5,164 nucleotides of DNA, taken from Actinomycetales bacterium (lineage in GTDB: Bacteria > Actinomycetota > Actinomycetes > Actinomycetales > Actinomycetaceae). Positions 1 through 5,164 of this stretch are shown here, piece after piece. Both the position numbers and the translations under genes were made by a program. The notes beneath the pieces are model-generated. The model had not been told where the DNA came from. It saw only the letters and a program-made list of their open reading frames with translations, and ran no database searches. Every line of letters starts with the position of its first letter. Within the stretch, counting starts at the first letter, position 1. The stretch is from NCBI GenBank assembly GCA_022838965.1, contig JALHDK010000151.1, positions 1 to 5,164 on the forward strand. The letters are read 5' to 3'.

Positions 1-624
1 CCGCACGTCACCGTGTTCCACACGGTCGACATGACCCGCACGATGGAGCTGCTGGCGAAGCTGAAGACCGACAAGGAGTTCGCCGACCTGCGGCTCACCC
101 CGCTCCTCTTCGCGATGAAGGCGCTGCTCATCGCCGTGCATCGGCACCCCGAGGTCAACGCGTCCTGGGACGAGGAGGCGCAGGAGATCGTCTACAAGCA
201 CTACGTCAACCTCGGCATCGCGGCGTCCACGTCCCGCGGCCTGGTGGTCCCCAACATCAAGGACGCCCACCGGTTGACGCTCAAGGAGCTCGCCCAGGCG
301 CTCGCCACCCTCACCGCCAACGCCCGCGCGTCCAAGCTGACTCCCGCCGACATGACGGACGGCACCATCACCATCACGAACGTGGGGGTGTTCGGCATCG
401 ACACGGGAACACCGATCCTGAACCGGGGCGAGGCAGCGATCCTCGCGTTCGGCGCGGTCCGCCAGCAGCCGTGGGTGGTGGACGGGCAGATCGCCGTCCG
501 GCACGTCACGCAGCTCGCGCTCAGCATGGATCACCGTCTCGTGGACGGCGAGCTGGGTTCGCGGGTCCTCTCGGATGTCGCGCGGATCCTCGAGGACCCC
601 GCGCAGGCGATGGTCTGGAGCTGA
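1..624 (+). CDS. Dihydrolipoamide acyltransferase (E2) of a 2-oxo acid dehydrogenase complex, 5'-truncated by window
   Basis: This is the acyl-transferring core subunit of a cytoplasmic 2-oxo acid dehydrogenase complex, which moves the acyl group from lipoyl-lysine to coenzyme A. The frame is open from base 1 (it begins PHVTVFHTVDM), so the real start, the lipoyl domain(s) and the E1/E3-binding domain lie upstream; 207 residues of the catalytic domain remain. The active-site motif DHRLVDG is present near the C-terminus, with the catalytic His codon at 532-534 and the Asp at 544-546. Other family-typical stretches are VNLGIAASTSRGLVVPNIKD, ITNVGVFGIDTGTPILN and GEAAILAFGAV, and the protein ends MVWS. 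From memory these match actinobacterial branched-chain E2 (BkdC/BkdH) better than plain pyruvate E2, but substrate choice cannot be settled from this domain alone. A GTG at 13 is internal and not a start. A hairpin 10 nt after the stop suggests it is the last gene of its operon. Confidence 0.95.
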   Translation, partial: PHVTVFHTVDMTRTMELLAKLKTDKEFADLRLTPLLFAMKALLIAVHRHPEVNASWDEEAQEIVYKHYVNLGIAASTSRGLVVPNIKDAHRLTLKELAQALATLTANARASKLTPADMTDGTITITNVGVFGIDTGTPILNRGEAAILAFGAVRQQPWVVDGQIAVRHVTQLALSMDHRLVDGELGSRVLSDVARILEDPAQAMVWS

Positions 625-633
625 CTCCGCGCC

Positions 634-654
634 CTCACCGGTCGGTCCGGTGGG
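634..654 (+). terminator. Terminator-like hairpin after the E2 gene
   Basis: The arms CTCACCGG (634-641) and CCGGTGGG (647-654) form an 8-bp stem containing one G-U pair, with a 5-nt loop TCGGT. It starts 10 nt after the E2 stop codon. There is no T-run behind it, which is common for actinobacterial terminators but makes the call less certain. Confidence 0.5.
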
Positions 655-661
655 ACGCGGA

Positions 662-699
662 CTGAGGTACCTCAGGACCCCTGAGGCCGGCACGGCCTC
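662..699. repeat. Chain of three overlapping inverted repeats
   Basis: Three dyads share arms. The first is a perfect 14-bp palindrome CTGAGGTACCTCAG (662-675). The second pairs CCTCAGG (670-676) with CCTGAGG (680-686) across 3 nt. The third pairs GAGGCCG (683-689) with CGGCCTC (693-699) across 3 nt. The hexamer CTGAGG therefore appears at 662 and 681 and inverted at 670. In RNA the middle stem excludes the other two, while the outer two can coexist. The segment may be an extension of the E2 terminator, an attenuator-type switch or a protein-binding site; the sequence does not say which. Confidence 0.55.
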
Positions 700-709
700 T
701 CGCCCGCCT

Positions 710-739
710 CCCGAAAACGGGTACTTCTCCCGATTCGGG
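710..739. promoter_or_regulatory. Twin CCCG/CGGG dyads, possible operator
   Basis: Two small inverted repeats sit side by side: CCCG-AAAA-CGGG (710-721) and CCCGA-T-TCGGG (729-739), separated by 7 nt. Their left ends are 19 bp apart, so the copies would lie on nearly the same face of the helix. They are upstream of the 55-residue gene, where a repressor or activator could bind. No convincing -35/-10 pair could be placed around them, so the regulatory role is inferred from symmetry and position only. Confidence 0.3.
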
Positions 740-755
740 ACTCTGCCTCACCACG

Positions 756-778
756 TCATCGTGGAGTCACCACGGTGA
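756..778 (+). promoter_or_regulatory. Hairpin or operator dyad just upstream of the small gene
   Basis: TCATCGTGG (756-764) pairs with CCACGGTGA (770-778) to give a 9-bp stem with one T-G pair and a 5-nt loop AGTCA. The 3' arm contains an alternative GTG start (775-777), and the loop side covers a GGAG (763-766) that could serve that start. The CGTGG arm can instead pair with CCACG at 751-755, giving a competing 5-bp stem. It could work as an mRNA hairpin masking the upstream start or as a DNA operator. Confidence 0.35.
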
Positions 779-782
779 AAGG
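777..782 (+). promoter_or_regulatory. Ribosome binding site of the 55-residue gene
   Basis: GAAAGG lies 7 nt before the ATG at 790. It decides the choice of ATG 790 over the in-frame GTG at 775, whose GGAG (763-766) is 8 nt away but caught in the adjacent hairpin. Confidence 0.55.
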
Positions 783-789
783 CAGACAG

Positions 790-957
790 ATGTTCATCCT
801 CCAGTACGACCCCGGCCTCACGGGTTACGAGATCGAGCGCCGTCGGTCCGCCGCCGGCCTGCGTGACGCGACGGCGGCCCGCCGCCCCTCCCTCCAGGTG
901 ATCCGCGAGGCGCTCGCGCGCGAGGATCTCCGGCGGATCAGCGCACGGCGCCACTGA
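790..957 (+). CDS. Small Arg-rich hypothetical protein (55 aa)
   Basis: I do not recognise this protein. It starts MFILQYDPGLTGYE and continues as a strongly charged stretch likely to be helical (about residues 13-54). It has 12 Arg and 7 acidic residues, no Cys or Trp, and no signal peptide or membrane segment. Evidence that it is real: a GAAAGG ribosome binding site 7 nt upstream, and about 50 of 55 codons ending in G or C, as in the neighbouring genes. A GTG at 775 would add five residues (MKGRQ). Upstream lie several dyads and downstream a strong hairpin, so it looks like a one-gene transcription unit. It could be a small nucleic-acid-binding or partner-binding protein, or a regulatory leader peptide for the LuxR gene 72 nt downstream; neither is shown by the sequence. 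Confidence 0.65.
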   Translation: MFILQYDPGLTGYEIERRRSAAGLRDATAARRPSLQVIREALAREDLRRISARRH

Positions 958-979
958 ACCCCCGCCCGTAAGGGGGCCC

Positions 980-1011
980 GCTGCCCCGCCGCTGGCCGCG
1001 GCCGGGGCAGC
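980..1011 (+). terminator. Strong hairpin between the small gene and the LuxR gene
   Basis: GCTGCCCCG (980-988) pairs perfectly with CGGGGCAGC (1003-1011). Inside it, CCGC (989-992) pairs with GCGG (998-1001), leaving a 5-nt loop TGGCC and a single bulged C at 1002, so about 13 bp in all. A weaker stem, CCCCC (959-963) with GGGGG (972-976), comes directly before it. No T-run follows, only TACTTCCCTTC. It is probably the terminator of the 55-residue gene, and it shields the LuxR gene from read-through. Confidence 0.6.
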
Positions 1012-1021
1012 ACGCGATACT
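993..1021 (+). promoter_or_regulatory. Possible promoter giving a leaderless LuxR mRNA
   Basis: GATACT (1016-1021) matches 4 of 6 bases of the -10 consensus and lies 7 nt before the ATG at 1029, where a transcript would begin at or beside the A of the start codon. A poor -35 candidate TGGCCG (993-998, 3 of 6) sits 17 nt upstream but inside the hairpin loop. This is supported mainly by the absence of any Shine-Dalgarno sequence before 1029. Confidence 0.25.
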
Positions 1022-1028
1022 TCCCTTC

Positions 1029-3914
1029 ATGGCGTACGGCCGGACGGAATCGCCCTTCCTGGGGCGGGAGGAGGATCTCGCCCGCCTCGCTGGAGCCGTC
1101 GGGCTCCCGCCCGGCGGGAACGGACCGGGGCCCGACGCCGACGGCGGGATCGTCCTCCTCGCGGGTCCGGCGGGCATCGGCAAGACCCGCCTGGTCACCC
1201 AGCTCACCCATGTCGCCACCGCGGCGGGCGTGCGGACCGGCGTCGGCCACTGCGTGGGACAGGTGGGGACCGTGACCCCGTACCTCCCCTTCTCGGAACT
1301 GCTGGGTGCGTGGGCCTCCCGCGACGCGACCGGACTCGCGGACGCGATCCACGACCAACCGGTGCTCGCGCGGCTCCTCCCGGGCGGTGCCGGCACGGAG
1401 CCCGTGATGACACGTGAGGGAGTGGATCCCGGGGCCGTCGCGGAGGCGATCCACGCGGCGCTGACCTCGGCGGGCGCGGTGCAGCCCGTGCTGCTCGTCA
1501 TCGAGGACGTCCACTGGGCGGACCACTCGACCCGGGACCTGCTCACCGTTCTCATGACCCGGGGGTTCACCACCGCCGTCTCGCTCGTGGTCACCTACCG
1601 CAGCGATGACCTGCACCGTCGGCACCCCCTCCAGGAGACGCTCGCGCACTGGGCCCGGCTGCCCACCGTCCACCACATGACCCTGGGACCGCTCCCCGAG
1701 GCGGCGATCCTCGAACTCGCGCGGTGCTGCTCGGGCGACCAGCCGCGCAGCGAGTCCCGGATCCGCGACATCGCGCGGCGTGCGGAAGGAAACCCGTTCT
1801 TCGCGGAGGAGTTGGCGGCCGTCGACGGAGATGTCCTCTCGGACAGTCTCACCCGCGTCCTCCTCACCCGCTATGAGGGTCTCGAGCCGCGCACGCGGGC
1901 GGTCCTCCGGGCGGTCGCCACGCACGGCCGGCGCATCGACCACGAGTTGCTGTCACACGTGGTCCCGCTCGAGGCGGAGTCGCTGGAGGAGTCGCTGCGC
2001 GCCGGGATCGAGAGCGGCATGCTGATCGTCGACCGGGAGCAGTTCTACTGCTTCCGCCACGCCCTGCTCGCCGAAGCCATCAGCGGTGACCTCCTGCCCG
2101 GGGAGCGCGCCCGGCTCCACCGCGCCTTCGTGGAGGCGTTGACCGCGGAGCCGGCCCTCGCCCCGCCGTCCGAACTCGCCCGCCACGCAGCCGGCGCCGG
2201 TGACCGCCCGACGGCGATCGCCGCGGCCATCCGTGCCGGGAGGGCGGCGTTCACAATGGGCGGACCCCGGGACGCGCTCGACAACTTCGAGCGGGCGCTC
2301 GGCTGGATGGACGACGACGACCCCCGGCGGGACGCCGTGACCATCGAGACGGCCCGGGCGGCCCACAGCAGCGGCGACACGGCGCGCGCCATCAAGATCC
2401 TCGCGGACCGGCTGGACCATCCGGGAACGCACCAGACGCGGGACGACCGGGCCCGGCTGCTCGCGGCGTACGCGCGGCAGGCCCGCTACTCGGACGCGGA
2501 CCGCGGCGGCGGGGAACGCGCCGCGGAGGCGTACGCCCTCGTGTCCGACGCCCCCACGCCGGCCCGCCTGGAGGTGCTGATCGCCCACCTCGAACACCTC
2601 ATCGACAATCAGGACCTCGCCGCGGCGGCACCCATCGGCGAGGAGGCCCGCGCCCTGGCCGCGGAGCTGGGCCTCGAGGACGCCGAGATCGACCTGCGCA
2701 CCGTGCTCGCGCGGGGCATGTACCGGATGGGCGATCTGGAGAACCTCGAGGCCCATCTCCGGCGCGCGATCGCCGACGGCAGGATCGCCGATCCCTCGGT
2801 CCAGGTCCTCACGCGCCTCCAGCTGGCGTCGCTCGAGCACAGCCGCGGCCGGCTCCGGGAGGAGTTGCGCCTGCTCGACGAGGGCGCCGCCATCGCCGCC
2901 GCGTCCGGACGCTGGGGGGTGTGGGAGACCCTGGCGCGCACCCAGGGCGCCGTCGTCGCCCACGAGACCGGCGACGTCGACGGCGCGCTGGCGCGACTCG
3001 CCGTCCACGGACCCCCGCCTCCACCGGCCGCCAACGCCGCGCTGCGGGCCGCCCGCCTCGGCCTGCTCCATGCGCGCGACGGCGTGTGGAGCGACACGGA
3101 GCTCGCCGACCTGCGCCCGTGGTGGAGCGAGGCCTATGTGGCCCTGCTGTGCACGGCTGCCGGCATCGACGCCCTCGGCGCCGCCGGACGCCCGGACGAC
3201 GCGGTCGCCCTCATGGCGGAGGGGCTCGCGGTTCTCGAAGCGGCGTGGGGCGAGGACATCGAAGCGATCGTGCGGCTCACCGCCCTGCTCGCAGGCGCGC
3301 TCGCCGACGCCGTCCCGCGGGCCGGCCGGGCGACGGCGGAACGGTACGTGGCGCTCGTCGACGGGTACGCGCGACGGGCCCACGGCGTCGTCGCCACGGG
3401 GGACGAGTCGCGGGCCTGGCTGGCCCGGCTGGACGCCGACCTGCTGCGCCTGCGCTGGCGTGCGGGCGAGGCCGTGCCCCTCGCGGACCTGGAAGCGGCG
3501 TGGGAGGGGGCCGTCGCCGCGTTCGAGCGGTACGGGCACGTCCACGAAGTGGCGCGCTCGCAGCTCCGGCTCGCCGAGGTGCTGGGCGCGGCCGGGGAGG
3601 GCGGGCGCGCGGCGGAGCTGCTCGAGGACGTCCGGACGGCCGCCGAGCGACTCCCATCCGGGCCGTTGCGGGAGGCGGCCGCGGCCGTCAACCTGCGGAG
3701 GCAGACACCCGCGCCGCCGGTGACGCTCACCACGCGGGAGATGGAGGTGCTGCGGCTCCTCGCCCGTGGCCGCACCAACGGCCAGATCGCCGCGCAGCTG
3801 TTCATCAGCGTCAAGACGGCGAGCGTGCATGTCACGCACCTGCTGGCGAAGCTGGGAGCGTCGTCCCGCGGTGAGGCGGTGGCCCTGGCCCGGGACCGCG
3901 GGCTGCTGGACTGA
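1029..3914 (+). CDS. LAL-type LuxR family transcriptional regulator with AAA ATPase domain (961 aa)
   Basis: This is a large ATP-binding LuxR (MalT-like, LAL) regulator, cytoplasmic, expected to bind DNA after a signal- and ATP-dependent switch. Domains in order: an AAA/STAND-type ATPase beginning at FLGREEDLARL (residues 10-20), Walker A GPAGIGKT (46-53), Walker B VLLVIEDVHWAD (154-165) and a RAEGNPFF motif (251-258); a long Ala/Leu/Arg-rich helical middle (about 380-880) resembling TPR-type sensor repeats; and a C-terminal LuxR/NarL HTH (about 899-957) starting LTTREMEVLRLLARG, with recognition helix around SVKTASVHVTHLLAKL (927-942). Length is normal for LAL proteins. The start is secure: in frame, a TAA lies at 969-971 and no ATG/GTG/TTG intervenes before 1029. 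No Shine-Dalgarno is visible, so translation may be leaderless. Residues 662-666 are five consecutive prolines. The inducer and target are unknown; the SQR-like gene downstream is a possible target. Confidence 0.96.
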   Translation: MAYGRTESPFLGREEDLARLAGAVGLPPGGNGPGPDADGGIVLLAGPAGIGKTRLVTQLTHVATAAGVRTGVGHCVGQVGTVTPYLPFSELLGAWASRDATGLADAIHDQPVLARLLPGGAGTEPVMTREGVDPGAVAEAIHAALTSAGAVQPVLLVIEDVHWADHSTRDLLTVLMTRGFTTAVSLVVTYRSDDLHRRHPLQETLAHWARLPTVHHMTLGPLPEAAILELARCCSGDQPRSESRIRDIARRAEGNPFFAEELAAVDGDVLSDSLTRVLLTRYEGLEPRTRAVLRAVATHGRRIDHELLSHVVPLEAESLEESLRAGIESGMLIVDREQFYCFRHALLAEAISGDLLPGERARLHRAFVEALTAEPALAPPSELARHAAGAGDRPTAIAAAIRAGRAAFTMGGPRDALDNFERALGWMDDDDPRRDAVTIETARAAHSSGDTARAIKILADRLDHPGTHQTRDDRARLLAAYARQARYSDADRGGGERAAEAYALVSDAPTPARLEVLIAHLEHLIDNQDLAAAAPIGEEARALAAELGLEDAEIDLRTVLARGMYRMGDLENLEAHLRRAIADGRIADPSVQVLTRLQLASLEHSRGRLREELRLLDEGAAIAAASGRWGVWETLARTQGAVVAHETGDVDGALARLAVHGPPPPPAANAALRAARLGLLHARDGVWSDTELADLRPWWSEAYVALLCTAAGIDALGAAGRPDDAVALMAEGLAVLEAAWGEDIEAIVRLTALLAGALADAVPRAGRATAERYVALVDGYARRAHGVVATGDESRAWLARLDADLLRLRWRAGEAVPLADLEAAWEGAVAAFERYGHVHEVARSQLRLAEVLGAAGEGGRAAELLEDVRTAAERLPSGPLREAAAAVNLRRQTPAPPVTLTTREMEVLRLLARGRTNGQIAAQLFISVKTASVHVTHLLAKLGASSRGEAVALARDRGLLD

Positions 3915-3927
3915 GGCCGCGGTCCCG
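3891..3927 (+). terminator. Terminator-like stem spanning the LuxR stop codon
   Basis: CGGGACCGCGG (3891-3901) and CCGCGGTCCCG (3917-3927) form an 11-bp perfect GC-rich stem around a 15-nt loop that contains the TGA stop (3912-3914). The left arm is coding sequence (Arg-Asp-Arg-Gly region near the C-terminus). It is followed by CTTCCG and not a T-run. The likely role is transcription termination or protection of the mRNA 3' end. Confidence 0.55.
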
Positions 3928-3933
3928 CTTCCG

Positions 3934-3962
3934 CTGCCGACGGCGCGCCACGCGCGTACCAT
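3934..3962 (+). promoter_or_regulatory. Candidate promoter of the SQR-like gene
   Basis: TACCAT (3957-3962) fits the loose actinobacterial -10 pattern TANNNT. CTGCCG (3934-3939), 17 nt upstream, is a weak -35 (3 of 6). Transcription from here would start near 3969 and give a leader of about 58 nt ending in a good ribosome binding site. It is the best candidate in the 112-bp spacer, but the -35 match is poor. Confidence 0.25.
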
Positions 3963-4016
3963 CGACACCAAGCTCGGCCGACCACCAGGCCGCACCGAGG
4001 ACACCCACAAGGCCGT

Positions 4017-4021
4017 GGAGG
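4017..4021 (+). promoter_or_regulatory. Ribosome binding site of the SQR-like gene
   Basis: GGAGG is 5 nt upstream of the ATG at 4027. It fixes the start at 4027 and rules out the in-frame GTG at 4015, which overlaps the site itself. Confidence 0.85.
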
Positions 4022-4026
4022 TACTC

Positions 4027-5164
4027 ATGGCACGAGTTGTCGTGCTCGGAGCCGGCGTGGCCGGCCACACCGCCGCACTGCACCTGCGGAGACTGCTGAA
4101 CCGGGAGCACACGGTCACCGTCGTGTCGCCCAACTCCCAGTGGAACTGGATCCCGTCCAACATCTGGGTGGGAGTGGGGAGGATGTCCAGGGAGGACGTC
4201 GTCTTCCCGCTGGCGCCCGTGTACAAGCGCAAACGCATCGAGTTCCACCAGGCGAGGGCCGTGGCCATCCGCCCGCATGGCGATGCCGCGGACCCCACCG
4301 GTGCCGTCGACATCGTCTACACCGATCCGGCGCGCGCCGGCCAGGAGGCCCGGCTGCGCTTCGACTACCTCATCAACGCCACCGGGCCGAAGCTGCGCTT
4401 CGAGGCGACCCCCGGCCTCGGACCCCACGGGGGGTACACCGTCTCGGTCTGCACCGCGGACCACGCCACTGAGGCGGCCGGGAAGTTCGCCGAATGCCTT
4501 GCGAAGGCGAAGGCGGGCCAGCACCAGACCATCGTCATCGGCATGGGCCACGGCACCGCCACCTGCCAGGGCGCCGCGTTCGAGTACACCTTCAACGTGG
4601 AGCACGAGCTCCGCGAGGCGGGGGTGCGGGACAGGGCCGAGGTCATCTACCTCACCAACGAGGCGCAACTCGGCGACTTCGGCATGGGCGGCATGACGTT
4701 CCAGCAGCGGGGCTTCACCCAGACCTCACGGGTGTGGACGGAGTCGCTGTTCAACGAGCGCGACGTCCACGCCATCGTGGGCGCCCACGTCGAGAGGGTG
4801 GAACCGGGCGTCATCCACTACGAGACCCTCGACGGCCAGCACTGGACCCAGCCGTTCCACTTCTCCATGCTCATCCCGCCCTTCGGCGGCGTGGGCCTGA
4901 AGGCCTACGATCGCGATGGCACGGACATCACCAGCGAGCTGTTCCTCCCCTCGGGCTTCATGCGGGTGGACGCGGACTACACCCCGAAGCCCCACGAGCA
5001 GTGGAAGGCGTCGGACTGGCCGAGCACCTACGAGGTCCCCGGGTACCCGAACATCTTCGCCGCCGGGATCGCGTTCGCGCCGCCGCACCAGGTCTCGATC
5101 CCCCGCACGACACCCAACGGCACCGCGATCGCTCCGGCCCCGCCGCGGACCGGCATGCCCTCCG
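4027..5164 (+). CDS. sqr: Sulfide:quinone oxidoreductase-family FAD flavoprotein, 3'-truncated by window
   Basis: This is an FAD-dependent pyridine-nucleotide-disulfide-type oxidoreductase of the SQR family, expected to oxidise sulfide at the inner face of the membrane and pass electrons to (mena)quinone. 379 residues are visible and the frame is still open at the window end. The N-terminal FAD-binding motif is GAGVAG (8-13). Stretches recalled from the Acidithiobacillus ferrooxidans enzyme have clear counterparts: PSNIWVGVG (43-51), ATGPKL (118-123), SVCTADHA (140-147), QGAAFEY (181-187) and NIFAAGIA (342-349). In that recalled alignment C142 corresponds to Cys128 and C180 to the redox-active Cys160; the partner of Cys356 and the membrane-binding C-terminal helices would be beyond the window. 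Extra segments occur near residues 83-108 and 319-338. The start MARVVVLGAG is supported by GGAGG 5 nt upstream. An alternative is a related quinone reductase with another donor. Confidence 0.85.
   Translation, partial: MARVVVLGAGVAGHTAALHLRRLLNREHTVTVVSPNSQWNWIPSNIWVGVGRMSREDVVFPLAPVYKRKRIEFHQARAVAIRPHGDAADPTGAVDIVYTDPARAGQEARLRFDYLINATGPKLRFEATPGLGPHGGYTVSVCTADHATEAAGKFAECLAKAKAGQHQTIVIGMGHGTATCQGAAFEYTFNVEHELREAGVRDRAEVIYLTNEAQLGDFGMGGMTFQQRGFTQTSRVWTESLFNERDVHAIVGAHVERVEPGVIHYETLDGQHWTQPFHFSMLIPPFGGVGLKAYDRDGTDITSELFLPSGFMRVDADYTPKPHEQWKASDWPSTYEVPGYPNIFAAGIAFAPPHQVSIPRTTPNGTAIAPAPPRTGMPS

Noticed and set aside
748..954. A 68-codon - strand frame opposite the 55-residue gene
   Set aside because: The + strand ORF has a ribosome binding site and strong G/C third positions, while this frame has neither feature convincingly.
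825..1943. A 372-codon open frame on the - strand
   Set aside because: It overlaps the small gene, the hairpin spacer and the ATPase domain of the LuxR gene, shows no domain and is of low-complexity Arg/Gly composition; an antisense shadow.
2921..3874. A 317-codon + strand frame inside the LuxR gene
   Set aside because: It is an out-of-frame reading of the regulator, extremely Arg-rich, with no domain; the true frame runs unbroken to the HTH.
3942..3949. GGCGCGCC palindrome in the spacer before the SQR-like gene
   Set aside because: An 8-bp GC palindrome is expected by chance in DNA of this composition and does not fit the candidate promoter geometry.
3973..3999. Possible leader hairpin CTCGG/CCGAG before the SQR-like gene
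   Set aside because: Only 5 bp with a 17-nt loop, and the inner GGCC pairing conflicts with the outer arm; too weak to call a riboswitch or attenuator.
4057..4068. A 12-bp perfect palindrome GTGGCCGGCCAC near the start of the SQR-like gene
   Set aside because: It falls in the codons for the conserved FAD-binding loop (Val-Ala-Gly-His), and GC-rich codon choice for these residues easily yields such symmetry.
1953..4313. A 786-codon open frame on the - strand
   Set aside because: It lies antisense to the LuxR gene, crosses the intergenic spacer and enters the SQR-like gene. Its product is Arg/Gly/Pro-rich with no recognisable domain, whereas the + strand frames carry clear Walker, HTH and FAD motifs. 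Long antisense open frames are expected in GC-rich coding DNA.

Overview
The window is GC-rich DNA with strong G/C bias at third codon positions, and the protein types suggest an actinobacterium. The first gene closely resembles actinobacterial branched-chain 2-oxo acid dehydrogenase E2, and the large regulator is a LAL-type LuxR protein of a kind common in this phylum. I cannot name a genus with confidence. All four genes lie on the + strand. No tRNA, rRNA, CRISPR array, insertion sequence or other mobile element is visible.

Layout. (1) Bases 1-624 hold the C-terminal catalytic domain of a dihydrolipoamide acyltransferase (E2), cut at its 5' end by the window edge. (2) Bases 625-789 form a 165-bp spacer crowded with inverted repeats: a terminator-like hairpin, a chain of three overlapping dyads, a pair of CCCG/CGGG dyads and a 23-nt hairpin next to the following start. 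(3) Bases 790-957 encode a 55-residue Arg-rich protein of unknown function. (4) Bases 958-1028 carry one weak and one strong hairpin. (5) Bases 1029-3914 encode a 961-residue AAA-ATPase/TPR-like/LuxR-HTH regulator with no Shine-Dalgarno sequence, possibly translated from a leaderless mRNA. (6) An 11-bp perfect stem overlaps its stop codon. (7) From base 4027 to the window end runs a flavoprotein of the sulfide:quinone oxidoreductase (SQR) family, cut at its 3' end, with a textbook ribosome binding site.

How the genes relate. Each complete gene is followed by a terminator-like structure, so the four genes are probably separate transcription units and not one operon. The E2 belongs to branched-chain amino acid (or pyruvate) oxidation, and the SQR-like enzyme to sulfide oxidation feeding the quinone pool. 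The regulator sits immediately upstream of the SQR-like gene in the same direction. It could control it, but nothing in the sequence proves this.

I find no convincing new multi-gene system. The most noteworthy items are the structured spacer before the orphan small gene, and the SQR-like protein, which keeps two of the expected redox cysteines but has extra segments compared with the Acidithiobacillus enzyme.
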